The translations under genes and the position numbers were made by a program. From positions 13,516,001-13,580,000 of the forward strand of contig CP075497.1 in NCBI GenBank assembly GCA_021613535.1: a stretch of 64,000 nt of DNA, given 5' to 3'. The notes beneath the pieces are model-generated. The model did not search any database, was not told the origin of the DNA, and saw only the letters and a program-made list of their open reading frames with translations. Shown here in pieces: positions 57,802 through 64,000 of the stretch. The stretch's first letter is position 1; every line of letters starts with the position of its first letter. The DNA is from Adineta vaga. Taxonomy: Eukaryota > Rotifera.

Positions 57802-59818
57802 TTAGAAGATGATTTCTGATTTATTGTATAGTAAGAATTTGTTTGGACGCTTATGGGTAAGTTCGTTTCTAGCATCTCGACGATTACGACTACCGACAAT
57901 CATCTTAACTCCAGCTGCTGGTGTTTTCCGAAAGACATTTTCATATACTCGATGCATGTCTCGTTTAAATTTACGAAATCTTTTTTCATGTTTGTAATGA
58001 ATGAAGAATCGATCTTGGAACTGTTGGACATTTTCTTTCTTCTTGGTTGTCGACAGAATATTTTTTATCAATTTCGAGTCATTTGTTTGATCATTCTCTA
58101 CATTAATTGAAGCTATTCTTCGTACGACCTGCGATTGACTGGCAGTTGGTTGAGCCAAAGTTTTTTGACACAACAAAACAAATTGTCCTGTTTTACTAAT
58201 GATTGGTAAGAATGAAAATTTATTGATATATCCCATGAAATATTTCTGAAATCGATTTTCAATATATGACGAAGGGTAGCTGAAATAAAATGATTAAAAG
58301 CGAGAAGGTTTACACTTTTTTTTAGAACTAAGGAAATTGAATACTTACCCGTTGAATAATAACATGAGTTTTATATGACGTCGTTCTTCATTAAATGCTT
58401 CAAATGTTGATGAATATCGAATAGCTCGTGCCAAAGCAGTTTCAATGATATTTGCACATACAGATGGATGATGATCAGATGTAAATGGTACAACATATGG
58501 TTCAGTAGTTGGTTTATGATAAACTGATGTTGCAAGAATACCATCTTTATTCGTCAACAGTACATCAAGAAATGGAAGACTTTGACTAATTTTGTATTCA
58601 AGTTTAATATTCGGATGCCATTGATTAGCTTCATCTAAGAATCTTCGTAGTTCTTGTTCCGATTTATTCCATGTTATGAAAATATCATCAATATACCTAA
58701 GAAGATAATAAAAGTTATAATTAATCTTTCTATATTTTATGATATATGTACCTGCCAAAGAATTCTCCAGTAATATCTTGACGACGAACAAATTCTTTTT
58801 GCCATTTCCACATAAAGATATTAGCTAAAGTTAATGTAAATGATGAGCCCATTGCACCACCTGTTGTTTGCTTGTATATTTTGTTACCATAGATAAATAC
58901 ATTTTCTTTAATTACAATTGAAGCCAATTTTCGAATTGTATCAAGAGCAATTCCTTTCACTTTCCTATAACCATGAACATGTAGAAATTCAACAAGAATA
59001 TTCAATGCTTCATCCTGTGGTAACATTGTATATAAATTACGAATATCAAATGTACAGAAAAGTGTAGATGGTTTAAAGACACTTGTTCTAATGTATTTAT
59101 TCATGCGTCTAATCAGATGAGCACCATCAATAATAGTGGTAGTATAACAATGTTTATCAAATAATGGACGAATAATCTTATCGAGAAAATTTGATATTTT
59201 TGTTGTTGGAGCACGAATTGTATTTTCAATTGGTCTAACTGGTATCTTATCCTAAATACAAAACAAGATGTAATTATGATTATTCCAAAATGTGTATTAC
59301 AACACCTTATGTGTTTTAGGATTGAAATATAAATGAGCTAATTCACATTTGATTCGATTAGGCATCATTATTTCATACTGCCATTTTAAAATGAGTTTTT
59401 TCGAATAAAAACTATTGAGTAATTGAATAACTTTATTTAAAATTTCATCGTATGGATTCTCTGTTAATTCTACGAAAGCATTTGTATCAGAAAAGAATTG
59501 TTGACCTTTCTTTTCAAATTCATTAGCTGGTCCAATATAAAAATGATGACCTTTATCAGTGAGACGAATAACTAGCTTATGTTGTATAATCTTCTTTCGA
59601 ATGGATGCAACAAGTTGAGCTTGTTCGTATGCTTGTATTCTATCTTTGTATGGTACTGATGTGAAATAACATTGACGAAGATAATCGAGAAGTTGTTGAG
59701 AATAATCTTGAAAGATATGAGCAGTTCGTGGTATTTGGTGAAATTCGACAAGATAATTTTGAACCTTGGTAAAAATATCATGATGTTCATTTTTTGTGTA
59801 CTCAAAAAGTGAGTACAC
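57802..59818 (-). CDS. Athena-like Penelope reverse transcriptase (endonuclease-deficient, 5' truncated)
   Basis: Four exons join in phase: 59305-59818, 58752-59251, 58349-58696 and 57802-58279. Exon 1 has the PLE N-terminal part (VIRLTDKGHHFYIGP, YFNPKTHK). Then PVRPIENTIRAPTTKIS, the FDIRNLYTMLP catalytic-Asp motif, GGAMGSSFTLTLANIFM, and FGRYIDDIF, with the intron 58697-58751 falling between Arg and Tyr of this motif. LPFLDVLL and VYHKPTTEPYV follow. The C-terminus (FIHYKHEKRFRKFKRDMHRV, IVGSRNRRDARNELTHKRP) matches Athena-type connectors, and no GIY-YIG endonuclease follows. Such elements are known to sit at bdelloid telomeres, using exposed chromosome ends. No frameshift or stop seen; the start at 59818 is only the first Met, so the N-terminus is missing. 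Confidence 0.88.
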
Positions 59819-60110
59819 TACTAGAAACGGTCAGTGTGTCCGCCCGTCCGTCCGTCCGTATACACGATAACTTTCGAAAGAAGAGGCAGACCGAGCTGAA
59901 ATTTTGTGCATAGTCCAGTCTCATCAATATCTCGGTCGAGTTCGAAGATGAGCCCAATCCGATATACTATTACCGAATTACAGTAGAAACATCCATATTT
60001 TCTATACTCATAGAACGAAGAAAGGAACGTTTTCCTACCGGTCAGCTCGTTATGTATTAACTTTATAAAAAAAGCTGTCATTACCAAACTTGCGATAGTG
60101 ATTGTTTAGG
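59800..60110. repeat. Dispersed repeat with CCGT microsatellite at the PLE 5' edge
   Basis: GTGTACTC..GAGTACAC palindrome (about 59795-59818), then a (CCGT)n run at 59842-59860, then ACACGATAACTTTCGAAAGA and a TATCTCGGTCGAGTTCGAAG segment shared with 35357-35470. It marks where the retroelement's 5' part is cut off or where another element is inserted. Confidence 0.55.
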
Positions 60111-60129
60111 TCTAAGGAAATGTCAATAT

Positions 60130-60500
60130 GACGGCTAAATTGTTAGAAAGGGTCAGAAGGGGGTACCTGGGTGAGTTTCACCCAGATGACCTTTCAGTTA
60201 ATCATCACTTTGTGTAATAGTTACTGTCACTAAACTTTTATAATAATTATACAGATTCAAAGTAAGATCAATATAATGCTAGAATCACTAGCAATGGACA
60301 GTAGGGTGTGCCCGGGTGAGGTTGGGTGAACCTCATCCACCCTCAAACGTTACAATAGATATTCTTCTGAGTGATAACTACTATTATCGAGCTTTTCATA
60401 GTAACTGCTTAAATCTGAAAGAGTCTTAATATAACGCCAGAATCACTAACAAAGGCGAGAAGGGAGTATCTGGGTGAAATTCACCCAGGTGATCCTTCAA
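60130..60500. repeat. Three degenerate ~150-bp tandem units with CTGGGTGARTTTCACCCAG core
   Basis: CCTGGGTGAGTTTCACCCAG (about 60168), CCCGGGTGAGG..ACCTCATCC (about 60310) and TCTGGGTGAAATTCACCCAG (about 60469) are each preceded by a shared AGAATCACTARCAAWGG-type block and followed by shared spacer. Each core is an inverted repeat. Function unknown. Confidence 0.65.
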
Positions 60501-60504
60501 TGAA

Positions 60505-60910
60505 GGATCGTTGTATATTTCGTTCAAACTGACTGTGTATTGGTTAGTATTATCAAAGTCAAAATGACACATCTCTGGGTTGAGAAGAGAGTCGATATTG
60601 AGTTGATACCATTGAGAAGAATGGCCAGACGGTAATTGAGTATTCCTGCATGAGAGTAAACAATTTATCGTATTGCAAAGAACTCATATCTTAGTAGTAT
60701 ATGTGTACAATATTCGTTAGCTCTCTGTAGAGCCAATGTGATTTCTATGTAGTCGAAAGGTAAAACTGATGATGGATCAATCTTGATTGATATGCCTGAA
60801 AAATCATCCTTGAGCGCACTAAGGAACCACCCCTTAGGCCCTGCGGATGCCCTCTTTTTGTCCCATAGAACGTGGCGAGGAGTTAGTTCCACCAAAATAA
60901 TTACTTCTAT
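60505..60910. other. Spacer next to Helentron 3' end
   Basis: Contains a 76-codon minus frame (60665-60895, PRHVLWDKKRASAGPKGWF) of higher GC than its surroundings, not recognised. Probably repeat sequence rather than a gene. Confidence 0.35.
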
Positions 60911-61019
60911 CCAGAAAAAAATTGTTTTTATCGGTTTTCTACATCTTTATATATAATGGAAGCCTTTCTATGCTATAGGCATGTTTATTAGATCGAAATG
61001 CGGTACAAACTGATGAAGA

Positions 61020-62536
61020 TTTTCTTGACAAGGTAAAAGAGCATCGTAATGGGTACCGGTATCATAAACAAAGTCCTATTTTGTTTCTGTCTGATTCATA
61101 TCCAAGATATATTAAATGACCACCTGCTGTTCGCTTCTTAAATCGATCAAGTAATTCCTGTACACTGATATTTGATGGAATAAAATGCATGTTTTCTGGA
61201 TTTGAATGCTTATTAAACTTTATATATGAATATATAGGACGAGATAATGCTATAGATAGAGCTTGAATTTGCACTTCTCCTCCCCATATTCGATGCGTAG
61301 CAGTTCTTTCCAACTGTTTTTCAAATGAATATCCCAGTATGTTACAAAGTTTTTGGAAATAATTCTTATTATGTATCATTGCATTAATTGCCAACAATCT
61401 CATCGAATGTGTTAGTTTCTCAGCGCCAACATTCAATATCGAAAGAGAACTGTATAAACCATTTCCATCTGCAGTCGTATGTGTTCGAGCATAAACTGAA
61501 TCAAATGCTCAACCAGGATATTCTGCTCTTGTTTGTAACTGTACGGATTTATCTTTATTTTGCATAGTTATAAACGGTGATTTTTCGATTAAATCAGTAA
61601 TTATTCGAGCTTGACTTAAAATTTGATCAATGTCGATATCATTGTCAAAACCTAATTTACAAAAAAAAACGATTAAGAATTTTCTTTGGTTGTAAGTCAG
61701 TGATTTGAAACTCCTCTGAAGAAGAGTTTTCTTCAATTTCCATCATATTAGATGGTTCATTAACGCTAAGATCTTCTAATTGTACAGACATATCTAAGTC
61801 AATATGTTCGTTTTCATCGACCGTCACATGATGGTCAAAAGTGAATTTCTCATAAACTTCCATCGTGTCAAATTGATCATCATCTATAACATCATCAACA
61901 GTATTAAACGACATATCTGTACGATCGTCTTCGGTTTCAACAGGATGAACCATGGTCAAAACTTTGTGTTTTCTCATCCATATTGGTTTATGAAAACTTG
62001 TTAAACTTTCAAAATAATCAGCTTTCAAACCATTCACATTAGTGAAACAATAGTCAATCTGTGTTTTAGCATTAGTCGAACTTTTATCTAGTTTATTAGT
62101 TAAAGTGAGTCCGAATGATTCCATATATTTGATAAACTTATGATTGATTTTCGTCTTCAAGTCTATATTGAAATCACCAACAACAACTATACTTTCACAA
62201 ACTCGTTTAGAAATAGGAATAACTTCGTCAATATGTCGTTTTAGGACATCAAATGATGAATTTGGTGAATTATAAACAGAAATTATACAAATATCATCAA
62301 CTTTTATTGAAGAATATTCAATATGATCTTTGCCTGAATATTCATCTTTCGGCAATAACTTCGAACTTCAAGTGGTTTTTCAAATAAGTAATTTGACCGA
62401 ATGGTTTTCGTACATCATGACAATGACGTCTGTGAATTATCTTAAAACCTTCAATTTCTAAGTTGTCAATAGGTTTCGTCCATGTTTCAACAAGACTGAT
62501 TACGGATGCAGACAAACGTTTTGTCAGATTTGACAT
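61020..62536 (-). pseudogene. EEP endonuclease-OTU protease part of the Helentron polyprotein, broken
   Basis: The endonuclease reads FHNVQSLNKHFLDV (still in the helicase frame), SVISLVETWTKP, then after a frameshift near 62345 VVVGDFNIDLKTK and TQIDYCFTNV. An acidic linker (MMEIEENSSSEE) leads to the OTU domain. Defects: frameshifts near 62520, 62345 and 61670 (poly-T), a TGA near 61510 just after AEYPG, the catalytic Cys of DGNC changed to Gly (TTADGNG near 61466), and a 2-bp loss near 61062 that shifts the frame before the catalytic His. The related fragment at 39096-39905 lacks these OTU defects. Confidence 0.78.
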
Positions 62537-64000
62537 CTAAAAAATGTTTATTCAATGATTGCACATTATGAAACATAATGGAGAATTTGTTCTCTTCAGA
62601 TTCTTCAGGAAATTCAAGCGAAAATTTCAACATTCGCTCGGATCTCATACTTTTGAACATCAACGCCACTGCATCATTACGTTCAGGTGGTTTTGGTGGA
62701 GCGAAGTCTCCAATTAAATATAAACCACTTGCTTTTGTTGCACGACTACAAGCAACATACAATTCAGATCTTGTCATTCCCTTCTTCAAATTGATAGCAA
62801 CCTTCTCGTAAGTACCACCTTGACTTTTATATATGGTCATAGCTTCACAAGGTACTATTGGAAACTGTTTACGTTCTACTTTGAAGTTTGTTGACTTCGT
62901 ATTTATTTGGCGTACTACTGGTTCAATTGGTGTAAGACTAGGATCAATAGTTCGATTACGCATTACGTTGTGAAAATTGGTTCTAGCTTTCCGTCCAGTT
63001 TTTTCTTCATTGAATTTAATCCATATTCTACATGGTACTGTTTCATTAGTTTTCTGAAGTTTTCCGTAATCAATCATCACTAACTTTCCACAAGCACCAT
63101 TGACTAATCCATCTTCAGTATCGAAATTGACTGTCAACATATACTTAGCACCCACCTTCAAATCGATTTTAAGTGGTAAGCCATAAGTTTCAGTTGTTTT
63201 GAGATTCTTTACGTTGTCCAACACTTTTTCTTTTAATGATGCAAGTCCATCACCAATGCAAAAGTCATATGCATTGGCAGTTGCGCCTTCAGTATGAAGA
63301 CTAGCTAATGCTTTTGTATTGTATGCATCAACTTCAGCATTACTTCTGAATATCCTTATGGCATTTTCAACCATTTCCAGACTTTCAATTGAAACAATTC
63401 GTGACTTTAACAGATGAATATCTTCATCTGTCATTGCTCCTTTAGCTATATTACTTAATGCAATGGCAAAAGTCTTATCATCCTTTTGCCTCATAATTTC
63501 TGTTAATTCAAACAATTCAAATAGTGACCATAACGGACTATCTACTAAAGCATTATATGAATTATTAAACTGGAATATGTATTTATCACCAACTGGTCTT
63601 AATTGATTGAAATCGCCTAGAACAATGACTGATATTCCACCAAATGATTTCTTTGTTCTCATTATTTGCTGCAAACGTGCATCAACTTGTTGAAACATTG
63701 TAAAACCAACCATTGATATTTCATCTATAATTAATAATTGTAAATCTTTTAATTTAACTCCAATTCTATTCGAAACATCGCTATTTAGTTGGACGAGTTT
63801 ATGTTTGCATTGATTTACTGGTAAACTTAAAAATGAATGCAAAGTCATTCCATCAATTAATGCTGCTGCTTTGCCAGTTGGTGCACATAGCGCAGCACGA
63901 ATACTATCTGGATTATATCCTGGAACTGAATTATAAAATCTTAGTATTGATTGATACACTGCTTTGATTAGAGTGCTTTTGCCAACACCTGCACCTCCAT
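62487..64000 (-). CDS. Helitron Pif1-like helicase (partial, runs off right edge)
   Basis: Superfamily 1B helicase part of the Helentron protein. Walker A GGAGVGKST lies at the right edge (about 63965-64000), then APTGKAAALI (motif Ia), LLIIDEISMV (Walker B), GDFNQLRPV (motif III), LTEIMRQKD (motif IV region), AMTIYKSQGGTYEKV (motif V) and ELYVACSRATKASGLYL (motif VI). It unwinds DNA during rolling-circle transposition. The frame is open from the edge to about 62530, where it shifts before the endonuclease domain. No host codon bias change is evident. Confidence 0.88.
   Translation of the reverse strand, partial: GGAGVGKSTLIKAVYQSILRFYNSVPGYNPDSIRAALCAPTGKAAALIDGMTLHSFLSLPVNQCKHKLVQLNSDVSNRIGVKLKDLQLLIIDEISMVGFTMFQQVDARLQQIMRTKKSFGGISVIVLGDFNQLRPVGDKYIFQFNNSYNALVDSPLWSLFELFELTEIMRQKDDKTFAIALSNIAKGAMTDEDIHLLKSRIVSIESLEMVENAIRIFRSNAEVDAYNTKALASLHTEGATANAYDFCIGDGLASLKEKVLDNVKNLKTTETYGLPLKIDLKVGAKYMLTVNFDTEDGLVNGACGKLVMIDYGKLQKTNETVPCRIWIKFNEEKTGRKARTNFHNVMRNRTIDPSLTPIEPVVRQINTKSTNFKVERKQFPIVPCEAMTIYKSQGGTYEKVAINLKKGMTRSELYVACSRATKASGLYLIGDFAPPKPPERNDAVALMFKSMRSERMLKFSLEFPEESEENKFSIMFHNVQSLNKHFLDVKSDKTFVCIRNQSC

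Larger units (their letters stand above)
60911..64000 (-). mobile_element. Helentron (Helitron-type) element, 5' part beyond the window
   Basis: Minus-strand order is helicase, EEP endonuclease, OTU protease, as in Helentron-type rolling-circle transposons. The Rep nuclease would lie to the right of 64000. The 3' end is placed near 60911 because similarity to the fragment at 39118-39955 fades there; a terminal hairpin was not identified. The coding region carries at least four frame breaks and a stop, so this copy is dead. Confidence 0.75.

Noticed and set aside
57809-58110. Plus-strand frames over the retroelement 3' end
   Set aside because: Antisense shadows of the Athena-like coding exon.
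60665-60895. 76-codon minus frame of higher GC
   Set aside because: No recognised domain, and it lies between repeats; treated as repeat-derived.
1-64000. CRISPR arrays, rRNA genes, bacterial operons, plasmid or phage functions
   Set aside because: No regularly spaced identical repeats with unique spacers and no rRNA signatures are seen. Introns and gene families are eukaryotic.

Overview
This window looks like nuclear DNA of a bdelloid rotifer (Adineta/Rotaria type). The evidence is mixed but consistent. The sequence is AT-rich and carries many GT-AG introns of about 30-70 bp. It holds an ADP-ribosyltransferase/TPR gene family and other multigene families typical of bdelloids. It holds an Athena-like Penelope retroelement without an endonuclease domain, and a Helentron coding for helicase, endonuclease and OTU domains. 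It also has short GGGTG/TGTGGG-type tracts that resemble the bdelloid telomere repeat. The species assignment is an inference from gene content. No rRNA, CRISPR array or prokaryotic operon is visible.

Layout. 1-8.2 kb (minus): one large multi-exon gene for a polycystin-1-like membrane protein with the order signal peptide, NHL propeller, Thr-rich stalk, REJ, GPS, TM, PLAT, TM bundle. 9.39-23.31 kb: a nearly perfect direct tandem duplication of a ~6.96-kb unit. Each unit carries two tRNA-like genes (Asp, Gly) and a disabled ART-TPR gene; only the second copy keeps the gene's 3' end. 23.6-29.9 kb: a decayed LamG-domain gene, an anti-lipopolysaccharide-factor-like gene, a mariner relic, a decayed multigene-family membrane protein and a TTAA-flanked palindromic MITE. 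30.6-35.3 kb: a short TFIIE-alpha gene, a broken LRR-like fragment and an intact LRR membrane protein. 35.5-40 kb: a Mutator-like DNA transposon with ~205-bp inverted repeats, then an OTU-containing Helentron fragment. 41.3-48.3 kb: a small TIR element, a 7TM receptor, gene relics, a GCGT-rich repeat cluster and a tRNA-derived repeat. 49.7-56 kb: a hAT-like element next to a truncated LINE endonuclease, a palindromic MITE beside a kelch-propeller gene, and a ~950-bp foldback TTAA element. 56.6-64 kb: two small host genes, the Athena-like retroelement, a tandem repeat block and the Helentron, which runs off the right edge.

Most unusual signal: five loci (near 13.2, 23.6, 32.1, 32.9 and 44.1 kb) share one arrangement, a G-rich telomere-like tract, a short unique core, then a C-rich telomere-like tract. 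On the plus strand this is the orientation expected for two telomere ends joined head to head. Two of the loci share the same core in opposite orientations. Three sit at the 5' edge of gene fragments. One G-rich arm is present in only one of the two otherwise near-identical tandem copies, so it was gained or lost after the duplication. They may be telomere-healing/fusion scars or a small mobile hairpin family.

The genes do not form a pathway. The region reads as accessory, probably subtelomeric-like, DNA: a few intact surface, receptor and defence genes set among transposons, duplications and broken multigene-family members.
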